Shown: positions 33,958 to 43,495, counted from the first letter of the stretch. The stretch: 64,000 bases of DNA from Streptomyces sp. NBC_01381 (GCF_026340305.1 NZ_JAPEPI010000002.1:1364001-1428000); one strand, 5' to 3'. Made by a program: numbers and translations. Notes: generated by a model not told the origin, from the sequence alone.

Positions 33958-35904
33958 GTGCCGAATCCGTCCCTCCCGCCGACGCCCCTTCCTCCGACGG
34001 CCGTCCCTCCGGCGTCCCGCGAGCCCTCCGCCCTCTACGACCCACCCGAACTGACCCCGGACCGGTGGATGCGGGGCGGCCGCCGCCTGCTCGCCAAAAT
34101 GATCGGCGAGTTCGCGTATGAGGAGATCATCGAGCCCGTCCCCGCCGTCCCTGGCCCCATCCCCGCCGACCGCGACCCCGATCCCGGCCCTGGCCCCGGC
34201 GACGCGGACAGCTACAGCCTCCGCCTGGACGGGCCGCAGGCCGAGGACGATGGCCACGCCCGACCACCGGCCCTGGCCCCCCGTCTCACCTTCCGTGCCC
34301 GCCGCGGCTCGTACGGCAGTTGGCACGTCGATCCCGACAGCCTGACCCTGACCGAAGGCGACGGACCGCCGCGTCCCTTCGGCGACCCTCTCCGCTTCCT
34401 CGTGGAGACCCGCCGGACCCTCGGAATCGACGGCGCGACCCTCGGCCACCTCATCCGCGAGCTGACCGTCACGCTCGCCGCCGACGCCCGGCTCGACCGG
34501 ACGGCGCTCACCGCGGCCCAGCTCGCCGAACTCGGCTACGCGGAACTCGAAGGGCATCAGACCGGCCACCCCTGGCTCGTCCTCAACAAGGGCCGTATCG
34601 GCTTCTCCGCGAGTGACGCAGCCCGCTGGGCGCCCGAGGCCCGCCACGCCGGGCCGCTTCCCTGGATCGCGGTCCACACCGATCTCGCCGCGTACCGAGG
34701 CGTCGCCGGCCTGGACACGGCGGAGCGGCTCTACGACCGTGAACTCACAGCGGCCACAAGGGAGTCCTTCGCCAACATACTCAGGGCGCGCGGCCTCGAC
34801 CCGCAGAAGTACCTCTACCTGCCGGTGCATCCATGGCAGTGGAACGACGTCGTGCTGCCGCTCTTCGCCCCTTCGGTCGCCGCGGGCGCGATCGTGCCTC
34901 TCCCCACCGACGGCGACGTGCGGCTGCCCCAGCAGTCCATTCGTACGTTCCTGAACACGTCCCGCCCCGACCGCCACACCGTCAAGCTCCCGCTGTCGGT
35001 GCTCAACACCCTGGTGTGGCGGGGCCTGCCCACGGAGCGCACCCTCGCCGCCCCCGCGGTCACCGCCTGGATGCACTCCCTGCGCGACGCCGACCCCTTC
35101 CTGAGGGACGAATGCCGGGTCATCCTGCTCGGCGAGGTCGCGTCCGTGACCGTGGAACACCCGCTGTACGACGGACTTCCCGAAGTCCCGTACCAGTACA
35201 AGGAACTCCTGGGCGCCATCTGGCGCGAACCGATCACCCGCCACCTCGCTCCCGGTGAGCGCGCACGAACACTCGCCTCGCTGCTGCACACCGACCCGCA
35301 CGGCAGAGCCTTCGTCGCGGAGCTGGTCGCCCGGTCGGGGCTGCCCCCCGATATCTGGCTCCGGCGCCTCTTCGCCGCCCTGCTGCCGCCGCTCCTGCAC
35401 TTCCTCTACCGGTACGGCACCGTGTTCTCCCCTCACGGGGAGAACGCCATCGTCGTCTTCGACGACAAGGACGTACCGGTCCGGCTCGCGGTGAAGGACT
35501 TCGTCGACGACGTCAACGTCAGTGCCACGCCCCTGCCGGAGCACGCGTCGATGCCGGACGACGTCCGCGACGTCCTGCTCACCGAGCCCCCCGGCTTCCT
35601 CACCCAGTTCATCCACTCCGGCCTCTTCGTGGGCGTCTTCCGCTACCTCGCCCCGCTGTGCCAGGAACAGCTGGGGATCTCGGAGTCCGCCTTCTGGTCC
35701 GCGGTCCGGGCGGAGATCCTGCGCCACCAGGCACGCGCGCCGGAGCTCAAGGAGCGCTACGAGATGTTCGACCTGCTCACCCCACGCATCGAGCGGCTGT
35801 GCCTCAACCGGAACCGGCTGCACCTCGACGGGTACCGGGACCGCCCGCAGCGCCCGCACGCCGCCGTGCACGGCACCGTGCCCAACCCTCTCCGTCAGCC
35901 GTGA
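33958..35904 (+). CDS. IucA/IucC-family NIS siderophore synthetase (2)
   Basis: 648-residue NIS synthetase, closer to the type C (DesD/AlcC-like) pattern. Motifs: GHPWLVLNKGRIGFSASDAARWAPE, YLPVHPWQWNDVV, QQSIRTFLNT, VKLPLSVLNTLVWRGLP, FSPHGENAIVVFDD, RLAVKDFVDDVNV. The N-terminus is Pro-rich. GAGGAG lies five bases before GTG 33958. As the second ligase of the operon it likely completes or cyclises the siderophore after the first condensation (inference). No export or uptake gene follows; dinG starts 40 bases later with its own -10. Confidence 0.88.
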   Translation: MPNPSLPPTPLPPTAVPPASREPSALYDPPELTPDRWMRGGRRLLAKMIGEFAYEEIIEPVPAVPGPIPADRDPDPGPGPGDADSYSLRLDGPQAEDDGHARPPALAPRLTFRARRGSYGSWHVDPDSLTLTEGDGPPRPFGDPLRFLVETRRTLGIDGATLGHLIRELTVTLAADARLDRTALTAAQLAELGYAELEGHQTGHPWLVLNKGRIGFSASDAARWAPEARHAGPLPWIAVHTDLAAYRGVAGLDTAERLYDRELTAATRESFANILRARGLDPQKYLYLPVHPWQWNDVVLPLFAPSVAAGAIVPLPTDGDVRLPQQSIRTFLNTSRPDRHTVKLPLSVLNTLVWRGLPTERTLAAPAVTAWMHSLRDADPFLRDECRVILLGEVASVTVEHPLYDGLPEVPYQYKELLGAIWREPITRHLAPGERARTLASLLHTDPHGRAFVAELVARSGLPPDIWLRRLFAALLPPLLHFLYRYGTVFSPHGENAIVVFDDKDVPVRLAVKDFVDDVNVSATPLPEHASMPDDVRDVLLTEPPGFLTQFIHSGLFVGVFRYLAPLCQEQLGISESAFWSAVRAEILRHQARAPELKERYEMFDLLTPRIERLCLNRNRLHLDGYRDRPQRPHAAVHGTVPNPLRQP

Positions 35905-35929
35905 TCGTGGAGTTGTCAGTGGGGCCCCG

Positions 35930-35935
35930 TAGGCT
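35930..35935 (+). promoter_or_regulatory. -10 element of the DinG-like gene (leaderless type)
   Basis: TAGGCT ends nine bases before ATG 35945, with no ribosome site. It suggests this gene is transcribed separately from the siderophore operon. Confidence 0.4.
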
Positions 35936-35944
35936 GGACGCGCT

Positions 35945-37966
35945 ATGACGAAGCCCTCCCTCCCCGAGCTCCTGCACGCCGCCGTCACCGCTGTCGGCGG
36001 CACGGAGCGGCCTGGCCAGGTCACCATGGCCGAGACCGTCGCCGAGGCGATCGACGACGGTTCCCACCTGCTGGTCCAGGCCGGCACCGGCACGGGCAAG
36101 TCCCTCGGCTATCTGGTGCCCGCGCTCGCGCACGGGGAGCGGGTGGTGGTCGCGACGGCCACCCTGGCGCTGCAGCGCCAGCTCGTGGAGCGTGATCTGC
36201 CGCGGACGGTGGACGCGCTGCATCCGCTGCTGCGACGTCGGCCCCAGTTCGCCATGCTGAAGGGCCGTTCCAACTACCTGTGCCTGCACCGCCTCCATGA
36301 AGGCGTGCCGCAGGAGGAGGAAGACGGTCTCTTCGACCAGTTCGAGGCCGCGGCCCCCACCAGCAAGCTGGGCCAGGATCTCCTGCGGATGCGCGACTGG
36401 GCGGACGAGACCGAGACCGGCGACCGGGACGACCTCACTCCCGGTGTCTCCGACCGCGCCTGGTCCCAGGTCTCCGTCTCCTCCAGGGAGTGCCTCGGAG
36501 CGACGAAGTGTGCCTACGGAGCGGAGTGCTTCGCCGAGGCGGCGCGCGAGCGGGCCAAGCTCTCCGAGGTCGTCGTCACCAACCACGCCCTGCTGGCGAT
36601 CGACGCCATCGAGGGCGCCCCCGTCCTCCCCCAGCACGAAGTGCTGATCGTGGACGAGGCGCATGAGCTCGTCTCGCGCGTCACCGGCGTGGCCACCGGC
36701 GAGCTCACTCCGGGCCAGGTCAACCGGGCGGTGCGCCGCTCGGCCAAGCTGGTCAACGAGAAGGCCGCCGACCAGCTCCAGACCGCCTCCGAAGGCTTCG
36801 AGCGGCTGATGGAGCTGGCCCTGCCCGGCCGCCTCGAGGAGATCCCCGAAGACCTCGGGTACGCACTGATGGCCCTGCGGGACGCTGCCCGCACGGTCAT
36901 CTCGGCGCTCGGCTCCACCCGGGACAAGTCCGTCCAGGACGAGGACGCCGTACGCAAGCAGGCCCTCGCCGCCGTCGAGTCGATCCACGACGTGGCGGAG
37001 CGCATCACGAACGGTTCCGAGTACGACGTCGTCTGGTACGAGCGGCATGAGCGCTTCGGTGCCTCGCTCCGGGTGGCACCCATGTCCGTATCGGGCCTCC
37101 TGAGGGAGAAGCTCTTCAGCGACCGTTCCGTGGTGCTCACCTCCGCCACCCTCAAGCTCGGCGGTGACTTCAACGGAGTGGGGGCGTCGCTGGGCCTGGC
37201 CCCCGAGGGCACTCAGTCCGAGGACGCGCCGGCCTGGAAGGGCCTCGACGTCGGCTCGCCCTTCGACTATCGCAAGCAGGGGATCCTGTACGTCGCCCAG
37301 CACCTGGCCCGTCCGGGCCGTGAGGGCACGCGCAGCGACATGATCGATGAGCTGGCCGAGCTGATCGAGGCGGCGGGCGGTCGCACGCTCGGCCTGTTCT
37401 CCTCCATGCGTGCGGCACAGAACGCCGCCGAGGAGCTGCGGGGCCGGCTCGACATGCCCATCCTGCTGCAGGGCGAGGAGACGCTGGGCGAGCTGATCAA
37501 GAACTTCGCCGCGGACACGAAAACGTGTCTCTTCGGCACGCTGTCGCTGTGGCAGGGCGTCGATGTGCCGGGTGCCAGCTGCCAGCTGGTGGTCATGGAC
37601 AAGATTCCGTTCCCGCGTCCCGACGACCCGCTGATGAGCGCCCGCCAGAAGGCGGTGGACGACGGCGGCGGCAATGGCTTCATGGCGGTCGCCGCGACGC
37701 ACGCGGCACTGCTCATGGCACAGGGCGCGGGGCGGCTGGTGCGTGCCTCCGGGGACCGTGGCGTGGTCGCCGTCCTGGACCCCCGTCTGGCCACCGCGCG
37801 CTACGGCAGCTATCTGCGGGCCTCGCTGCCCGACTTCTGGTACACGACTGACCGCAATCAGGCCCGCCGCTCGCTCGCCGCGATCGACGCGGCGGCCAAG
37901 GCGAAGGCTGACGCCCCCGGAGACTCTGACGCTTCCGGAGACTCCGAAGACTCTGACGAGGCGTAG
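35945..37966 (+). CDS. dinG: DinG/XPD-like ATP-dependent DNA helicase
   Basis: 673-residue superfamily 2 iron-sulphur helicase. Walker A is QAGTGTGKSLGYL at about 43-55. Four cysteines for a 4Fe-4S cluster occur in SNYLCLHR and SSRECLGATKCAYGAECF, then VVTNHALLA, the DEAH box IVDEAHEL, and C-terminal motifs VLTSATL, GTLSLWQGVDVPG and the arginine-finger helix QGAGRLVRASGDRG. The C-terminus is an acidic tail. It likely unwinds R-loops or G-quadruplex-blocked forks. It is convergent with lexA; no SOS box is seen upstream. Confidence 0.9.
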   Translation: MTKPSLPELLHAAVTAVGGTERPGQVTMAETVAEAIDDGSHLLVQAGTGTGKSLGYLVPALAHGERVVVATATLALQRQLVERDLPRTVDALHPLLRRRPQFAMLKGRSNYLCLHRLHEGVPQEEEDGLFDQFEAAAPTSKLGQDLLRMRDWADETETGDRDDLTPGVSDRAWSQVSVSSRECLGATKCAYGAECFAEAARERAKLSEVVVTNHALLAIDAIEGAPVLPQHEVLIVDEAHELVSRVTGVATGELTPGQVNRAVRRSAKLVNEKAADQLQTASEGFERLMELALPGRLEEIPEDLGYALMALRDAARTVISALGSTRDKSVQDEDAVRKQALAAVESIHDVAERITNGSEYDVVWYERHERFGASLRVAPMSVSGLLREKLFSDRSVVLTSATLKLGGDFNGVGASLGLAPEGTQSEDAPAWKGLDVGSPFDYRKQGILYVAQHLARPGREGTRSDMIDELAELIEAAGGRTLGLFSSMRAAQNAAEELRGRLDMPILLQGEETLGELIKNFAADTKTCLFGTLSLWQGVDVPGASCQLVVMDKIPFPRPDDPLMSARQKAVDDGGGNGFMAVAATHAALLMAQGAGRLVRASGDRGVVAVLDPRLATARYGSYLRASLPDFWYTTDRNQARRSLAAIDAAAKAKADAPGDSDASGDSEDSDEA

Positions 37967-37992
37967 TTCCCTCACCGCCCCCAGACGCAGCA

Positions 37993-38027
37993 GGGCCCCG
38001 GAACCGGCGCAGTTGGTCCCGGGGCCC
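37993..38027. terminator. Convergent terminator between dinG and lexA
   Basis: A 13-bp stem with one mismatch (37993-38005 with 38015-38027) and a 9-nt loop lies between the convergent stops. Confidence 0.7.
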
Positions 38028-38043
38028 GGTCAGGGGCACAGGC

Positions 38044-38829
38044 TCACACCCGTCGCAGCACCGCCACCACCTTGCCGAGGATCGTGGCCTCGTCACCGGG
38101 GATCGGCTGGTACGCGGAGTTGTGAGGCAGCAGCCACACGTGCCCGTCCTCGCGCTTGAAGCGCTTGACCGTCGCCTCGCCGTCGAGCATGGCGGCGACG
38201 ATGTCGCCGTTCTCCGCGACCGGCTGGCGGCGGACCGTGACCCAGTCGCCGTCACAGATAGCGGCCTCGATCATCGAGTCACCGACGACCTTGAGGACGA
38301 AGAGCTCGCCGTCGCCGACGAGCTGGCGGGGGAGCGGGAAGACGTCCTCGACCGACTCCTCGGCGAGGATCGGGCCGCCTGCCGCGATGCGGCCGACGAG
38401 CGGGACGTACGACGCGGCGGGCTTGCCGGCCGTGTCGGTGGGCTGGCTGCTCGGCTGGTCCGAGCCCCGCACCTCGTACGCGCGCGGACGGTGCGGATCG
38501 CGGCGCAGGAAGCCCTTGCGCTCCAGCGCCATCAGCTGATGGGCGACCGACGAGGTGCTGGAGAGGCCGACTGCCTGCCCGATCTCCCGCATCGACGGGG
38601 GGTAGCCACGCCGTTGCACGGAGTCCCTGATGACCTCGATGACACGGCGCTGCCGGTCGGTGAGTCCCGAGCTGTCGGCGCGGATTCCTGGAGGTCGGCC
38701 CGGCAGGGAGCGTGTGGGCTTGGGCCCCTCCTGGTTCGTGGCTGCGTCATTCATGGCATGCACCGGCTCGAGTCGGCTCTGTGAGCGGTCCTGGGCAGTG
38801 ATGGTGGCACTGTCTGCGGTGGTGGTCAC
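38044..38829 (-). CDS. lexA: SOS repressor LexA
   Basis: 261-residue repressor. The N-terminal winged helix (about 57-120) has LTDRQRRVIEVIRDSVQRRGYPPSMREIGQAVGL. The C-terminal S24 autoprotease has the Ala-Gly cleavage site in RIAAGGPI, the catalytic Ser in VVGDSMIEAAI and the catalytic Lys in ATVKRFKR. GTG 38829 has GAGAGGGG about nine bases upstream. ATG 38754 is an alternative giving a shorter, more typical head. A candidate LexA box lies about 70 bp upstream, so autoregulation is expected. Confidence 0.95.
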   Translation of the reverse strand: MTTTADSATITAQDRSQSRLEPVHAMNDAATNQEGPKPTRSLPGRPPGIRADSSGLTDRQRRVIEVIRDSVQRRGYPPSMREIGQAVGLSSTSSVAHQLMALERKGFLRRDPHRPRAYEVRGSDQPSSQPTDTAGKPAASYVPLVGRIAAGGPILAEESVEDVFPLPRQLVGDGELFVLKVVGDSMIEAAICDGDWVTVRRQPVAENGDIVAAMLDGEATVKRFKREDGHVWLLPHNSAYQPIPGDEATILGKVVAVLRRV

Positions 38830-38896
38830 GTCGGTCGGCCCCTCTCGAGATGTTCTCCCTAGTTAGCCAACGGTAGTTGCTTTCGAAAGGTTGCGC

Positions 38897-38910
38897 CAAA
38901 CACACGTTCG
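38897..38910. promoter_or_regulatory. LexA (SOS) box upstream of lexA
   Basis: CAAACACACGTTCG matches the actinobacterial consensus CGAAC-N4-GTTCG at all but one core position. It sits 68-81 bp before the lexA start in the 494-bp gap 38830-39323. Confidence 0.75.
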
Positions 38911-39166
38911 AGTGAAAAATCGCAGATTGCCTGCCGTGATCATGTGTCTGGGTGTATGGCTAACGTTCGGGCCGAATGGCATTTCGGTTCATTACGGTAC
39001 GCTTCACCGTCGGGGTCGTGACTCCCTCAGCGGGGTCCCCATACTGCCACTCGGTGCCCCGTCAACCCGGCACCGGCCCCCTCTTCGTGCGGCGCGCGCG
39101 GCGCGCCCAGCTGCCGGCGAGCGGTCGTGCGTGCGCGACACGCGATGGTGCCGAATTTGCGGCCAA

Positions 39167-39213
39167 ACCCCAGATCTAGTGGTTGGATTGCCACCGCAGC
39201 CCAGAAGTTGTGG
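39167..39213 (+). promoter_or_regulatory. Tandem NrdR boxes upstream of nrdRJ
   Basis: ACCCCAGATCTAGTGG (39167-39182) and AGCCCAGAAGTTGTGG (39198-39213) are direct repeats of imperfect palindromes. Their starts are exactly 31 bp apart, the spacing known for NrdR boxes. They lie 110-157 bp before nrdR, upstream of a possible -10 TATGCT near 39243. NrdR should repress here when dATP is high. Confidence 0.7.
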
Positions 39214-39323
39214 TCCCTGGTCCTTCCGGGGCTCGGGCATCGCCTATGCTTGGGGCTGCTTCGAGGGCCTCATGGGCCCGTTGAGGCCTATAAGTCGTGC
39301 CGTGAAGGAGGGTTGGGAGTTTC

Positions 39324-39866
39324 ATGCACTGCCCCTTCTGCAGGCACCCCGACAGCCGCGTAGTCGACAGCCGCACCACGGACGACGGCACGTCGATCCG
39401 CAGGCGCCGTCAGTGTCCCGACTGCTCCCGTCGTTTCACGACCGTGGAGACGTGTTCGCTGATGGTGGTCAAGCGCTCCGGCGTGACCGAGCCCTTCAGC
39501 CGTACCAAGGTCATCAACGGCGTACGCAAGGCGTGCCAGGGGCGGCCGGTGACCGAGGACGCCCTCGCGCAGCTCGGCCAGCGGGTCGAAGAGGCGGTGC
39601 GCGCCACCGGCAGCGCCGAACTGACCACCCATGACGTGGGTCTGGCCATACTCGGTCCGCTGCAGGAGCTGGACCTCGTGGCCTACCTGCGATTTGCCTC
39701 CGTGTACCGAGCTTTCGATTCACTTGAGGACTTCGAGGCTGCCATCGGGGAGCTGAGGGACCAGCGGCTCGACGTTGAGCCGCAGGACGCCGGCGGGGAG
39801 CGTGGCGTGAACTGCGGGCCCGGAGGGACTGTCGAAGTCCCCGTGCCCGCCACCGCCGCGGACTGA
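39324..39866 (+). CDS. nrdR: Ribonucleotide reductase repressor NrdR
   Basis: 180-residue protein. The N-terminal zinc ribbon uses CPFC and CPDC (MHCPFCRHPDSRVVDSR, RRRQCPDCSRRFTTVE), and an ATP-cone follows (VVKRSGVTEPFSRTKVINGVRKAC). The C-terminal tail of about 25 residues is variable. It senses the ATP/dATP ratio and represses nrd genes. ATG 39324 has GGGAG close upstream. It is followed by nrdJ 135 bases on, as in the nrdRJ operon. Confidence 0.96.
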   Translation: MHCPFCRHPDSRVVDSRTTDDGTSIRRRRQCPDCSRRFTTVETCSLMVVKRSGVTEPFSRTKVINGVRKACQGRPVTEDALAQLGQRVEEAVRATGSAELTTHDVGLAILGPLQELDLVAYLRFASVYRAFDSLEDFEAAIGELRDQRLDVEPQDAGGERGVNCGPGGTVEVPVPATAAD

Positions 39867-40001
39867 CCGGCCCGCCGGCCGACGCCGGCGAACCAGACCT
39901 GTTGCGGGTGACCTTTGCGGGATCCGCAGCACAAGACACACACCGTGCCACGGGAAGAACGTGGCACTTCAGGGCGTTTTAGCCTGTTACAGGGAGGCGG
40001 C

Positions 40002-42899
40002 ATGACCGAGACGACGAGCGGCCCGGCACGAGGTTCCCGAGCCAAGGGATCCAAGGCCAGCAAGGGTCTGCGTATCGAGCGCATCCATACGACGCCCGGC
40101 GTGCATCCGTACGACGAGGTGGTCTGGGAGCGCCGAGACGTCGTCATGACCAACTGGCGCGACGGCTCGGTCAATTTCGAGCAGCGTGGCGTCGAGTTCC
40201 CCGACTTCTGGTCGGTGAACGCGGTCAACATCGTCACCAGCAAGTACTTCCGCGGGGCCGTTGGCACCCCGCAGCGCGAGACCGGCCTCAAGCAGCTGAT
40301 CGACCGCATCGTGAAGACGTACCGCAAGGCCGGCGAGGACTACAACTACTTCGCCTCGCCCGCGGATGCCGAGATCTTCGAGCACGAGCTGGCGTACGCG
40401 CTCCTGCACCAGATCTTCAGCTTCAACTCGCCGGTCTGGTTCAACGTCGGTACGCCCCAGCCGCAGCAGGTCTCCGCCTGCTTCATCCTGGCCGTCGACG
40501 ACTCCATGGAGTCGATTCTCGACTGGTACAAGGAAGAGGGCATGATCTTCAAGGGCGGCTCCGGCGCCGGCCTGAACCTCTCCCGCATCCGCTCCTCCAA
40601 GGAGCTCCTGTCCTCGGGCGGCAACGCCTCGGGTCCGGTCTCCTTCATGCGCGGTGCCGACGCATCCGCAGGAACGATCAAGTCGGGCGGCGCCACGCGT
40701 CGCGCGGCCAAGATGGTCATCCTCGACGTCGACCACCCCGACATCGAGGGCTTCATCGAGACCAAGGTGAAGGAAGAGGAGAAGATCCGCGCCCTGCGTG
40801 ACGCGGGCTTCGACATGGACCTGGGCGGCGACGACATCACGTCCGTCCAGTACCAGAACGCCAACAACTCGGTCCGTGTGAACGACACGTTCATGAAGGC
40901 GGTCGAGGAGGGCGGGAAGTTCGGCTTGACGTCCCGCATGACGGGCGACGTCATCGAGGAGGTCGACGCCAAGTCGCTCTTCCGCAAGATGGCCGAGGCC
41001 GCCTGGGCCTGTGCCGACCCCGGCATCCAGTACGACGACACCATCAACGCCTGGCACACCTGCCCGGAGTCCGGCCGGATCAACGGCTCGAACCCGTGCA
41101 GCGAGTACATGCACCTGGACAACACGTCCTGCAACCTCGCCTCGCTGAACCTGATGAAGTTCCTGAAGGACGACGGCAAGGGCACCCAGTCCTTCGACGC
41201 CGAGCGCTTCGCCAAGGTCGTCGAGCTGGTCATCACCGCGATGGACATCTCGATCTGCTTCGCGGACTTCCCGACGCAGAAGATCGGCGAGAACACCCGC
41301 GCCTTCCGCCAGCTGGGCATCGGCTACGCCAACCTCGGCGCCCTGCTGATGGCCACCGGTCATGCGTACGACTCCGAGGGCGGCCGCGCCCTCGCCGGCG
41401 CCATCACCTCGCTGATGACGGGCAGGTCGTACAAGCGCTCCGCCGAGCTCGCCGCGGTCGTGGGCCCGTACGACGGCTACGCCAAGAACGCCACGCCGCA
41501 CAAGCGCGTCATGAAGCAGCACGCCGACGCCAACGCCGCGGCCGTCCGCATGGACGACCTGGACACCCCGATCTGGGCCGCCGCCACGGAGGCCTGGCAG
41601 GACGTCGTCCGCCTCGGTGAGAAGAACGGTTTCCGTAACTCCCAGGCCTCGGTCATCGCCCCGACCGGCACCATCGGTCTCGCGATGTCCTGCGACACCA
41701 CCGGCCTTGAGCCCGACCTCGCCCTGGTCAAGTTCAAGAAGCTCGTCGGCGGCGGCTCGATGCAGATCGTCAACGGCACCGTGCCGCAGGCCCTGCGTCG
41801 CCTGGGCTACCAGGAGGAGCAGATCGAGGCGATCGTCGCCCACATCGCCGACCACGGCAATGTGATCGACGCTCCCGGCCTGAAGACCGAGCACTACGAG
41901 GTCTTCGACTGCGCCATGGGCGAGCGTTCCATCTCCGCGATGGGTCACGTCCGGATGATGGCGGCCATCCAGCCGTGGATCTCCGGTGCGCTCTCCAAGA
42001 CGGTCAACCTCCCGGAGACGGCCACCGTCGAGGACGTCGAAGAGGTCTACTACGAGGCCTGGAAGCTGGGCGTCAAGGCGCTCGCGATCTACCGCGACAA
42101 CTGCAAGGTCGGCCAGCCGCTCTCCGCCAAGAAGAAGGACGACGAGAAGGCGGAGATCACCGAGAAGACCGAGGACACGATCCGTGCCGCGGTCGAGAAG
42201 GTGGTCGAGTACCGCCCCGTCCGCAAGCGCCTTCCCAAGGGCCGCCCGGGGATCACCACCTCCTTCACCGTGGGTGGCGCCGAGGGCTACATGACCGCCA
42301 ACTCCTACCCGGATGACGGTCTGGGCGAGGTCTTCCTGAAGATGTCCAAGCAGGGCTCGACCCTCGCGGGCATGATGGACGCCTTCTCGATCGCGGTCTC
42401 GGTCGGTCTGCAGTACGGCGTCCCGCTGGAGACGTACGTCTCGAAGTTCACGAACATGCGCTTCGAGCCGGCCGGCATGACGGACGACCCGGACGTGCGG
42501 ATGGCGCAGTCGATCGTCGACTACATCTTCCGCCGCCTGGCGCTGGACTTCCTGCCCTTCGAGACCCGGTCCGCGCTCGGCATCCACTCGGCCGAGGAGC
42601 GTCAGCGTCACCTGGAGACCGGTTCGTACGAGCCGTCTCTCGACGAGTCCGAGGTCGACGTCGAGGGCCTGGCCCAGTCCGCGCCGCGGCAGACCGAGTC
42701 GCTGAAGGCGGTCGCCGCGCCGAAGGCCGAGGCCGAGAAGCCCGCTCCGCAGCAGGCGCACACCAGCGCCGAGCTCGTGGAGATGCAGCTGGGCATCCAG
42801 GCGGACGCACCGCTGTGCTTCTCGTGCGGGACGAAGATGCAGCGCGCGGGATCCTGCTACATCTGCGAGGGCTGCGGCTCGACCAGCGGTTGCAGCTGA
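40002..42899 (+). CDS. nrdJ: Adenosylcobalamin-dependent (class II) ribonucleotide reductase NrdJ
   Basis: 965-residue enzyme reducing ribonucleotides with a B12-derived radical, independent of oxygen. It has active-site cysteine motifs SACFILAVDDSME, GSNPCSEYMHLDNTSCNLASLNL, and NSQASVIAPTGTIGLAM, plus glycyl-type fold segments. The C-terminus has a Zn-ribbon-like CFSCGTKM...CYICEGC and final Cys (STSGCS). GGGAGG lies just before ATG 40002, preferred over the longer frame. It supplies dNTPs for growth and repair beside lexA and dinG. Its transcription should depend on NrdR boxes upstream of nrdR. Confidence 0.96.
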   Translation: MTETTSGPARGSRAKGSKASKGLRIERIHTTPGVHPYDEVVWERRDVVMTNWRDGSVNFEQRGVEFPDFWSVNAVNIVTSKYFRGAVGTPQRETGLKQLIDRIVKTYRKAGEDYNYFASPADAEIFEHELAYALLHQIFSFNSPVWFNVGTPQPQQVSACFILAVDDSMESILDWYKEEGMIFKGGSGAGLNLSRIRSSKELLSSGGNASGPVSFMRGADASAGTIKSGGATRRAAKMVILDVDHPDIEGFIETKVKEEEKIRALRDAGFDMDLGGDDITSVQYQNANNSVRVNDTFMKAVEEGGKFGLTSRMTGDVIEEVDAKSLFRKMAEAAWACADPGIQYDDTINAWHTCPESGRINGSNPCSEYMHLDNTSCNLASLNLMKFLKDDGKGTQSFDAERFAKVVELVITAMDISICFADFPTQKIGENTRAFRQLGIGYANLGALLMATGHAYDSEGGRALAGAITSLMTGRSYKRSAELAAVVGPYDGYAKNATPHKRVMKQHADANAAAVRMDDLDTPIWAAATEAWQDVVRLGEKNGFRNSQASVIAPTGTIGLAMSCDTTGLEPDLALVKFKKLVGGGSMQIVNGTVPQALRRLGYQEEQIEAIVAHIADHGNVIDAPGLKTEHYEVFDCAMGERSISAMGHVRMMAAIQPWISGALSKTVNLPETATVEDVEEVYYEAWKLGVKALAIYRDNCKVGQPLSAKKKDDEKAEITEKTEDTIRAAVEKVVEYRPVRKRLPKGRPGITTSFTVGGAEGYMTANSYPDDGLGEVFLKMSKQGSTLAGMMDAFSIAVSVGLQYGVPLETYVSKFTNMRFEPAGMTDDPDVRMAQSIVDYIFRRLALDFLPFETRSALGIHSAEERQRHLETGSYEPSLDESEVDVEGLAQSAPRQTESLKAVAAPKAEAEKPAPQQAHTSAELVEMQLGIQADAPLCFSCGTKMQRAGSCYICEGCGSTSGCS

Positions 42900-42914
42900 T
42901 CCGCTGAGCTAGCC

Positions 42915-42962
42915 CGGTGAGGGGGCAGGCGGGGCCTACGGGCTCCGGCTGCCCCCTCACCG
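42915..42962. terminator. Convergent terminator after nrdJ, 14-bp stem
   Basis: Arms 42915-42928 and 42949-42962 are perfect complements across a 20-nt loop, between the nrdJ stop and the convergent terD end. Confidence 0.75.
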
Positions 42963-42967
42963 CGTTC

Positions 42968-43495
42968 TCAGGACTCGCTGCCCATCAGCGCGGCGAACGA
43001 CGTCGGGTCGGCGTCGTACCCCCGGATGATCTCGCGGAACGACCAGGCGCCCGACTCGTCCCTGGTGAACTCGGCGATCGTCGAGGCCGTGCACCCGGAG
43101 ACGGCGGTGAGGTCGCTCTGCGCGAGGTCCGTGTGTCCCTCGCGGATGCGCACCGCGGTGTTCTTGATGTCGCCGAACACCTTCTGGTCCTTGTCCTGCT
43201 GTATGGCCACGCCCACCACCACGCGCGCGTACGTGGGAGCCAGCCGGTCCAGCTCCAGGGTCATCACCTCGTCGAAACCGAAGCCCTGGCCCGTCCTGCT
43301 GTCCCTGTTGAGCGTGATCGTCCCGTCGGGGGAGCGGCTGCCGAAGTGCACCAGGTACACGGGACGGCCGTACGGAGCGTCCGCGGAGTAGGTGGCGGCG
43401 ATGATGTCGAGATCGTGTGCCGGCGCGCCGACCGGGCTCGGATCCCACTTGAGCCCTACCTCGACCTTCTGGATCCCCTTGCTGACACTGCTCAC
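42968..43495 (-). CDS. TerD-family calcium-binding stress protein
   Basis: 175-residue TerD-domain protein: LKWDPSP, HDLDIIAATY, then DGTITLNRDSRTG and DEVMTLELDRL, as in Ca-binding TerD proteins linked to tellurite or general stress. GTG 43495 has a strong GAGGAGGGGG site seven bases upstream, so longer in-frame starts are rejected. Single gene, divergent from the N-acetyltransferase. Streptomyces carry many TerD copies, so the exact role is open. Confidence 0.88.
   Translation of the reverse strand: MSSVSKGIQKVEVGLKWDPSPVGAPAHDLDIIAATYSADAPYGRPVYLVHFGSRSPDGTITLNRDSRTGQGFGFDEVMTLELDRLAPTYARVVVGVAIQQDKDQKVFGDIKNTAVRIREGHTDLAQSDLTAVSGCTASTIAEFTRDESGAWSFREIIRGYDADPTSFAALMGSES

Noticed and set aside
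39100..39323. Cobalamin riboswitch before nrdRJ
   Set aside because: No B12-box-like core was seen, and tandem NrdR boxes explain control.
39987..42761. 924-residue reverse-strand open frame
   Set aside because: Antisense shadow of nrdJ.
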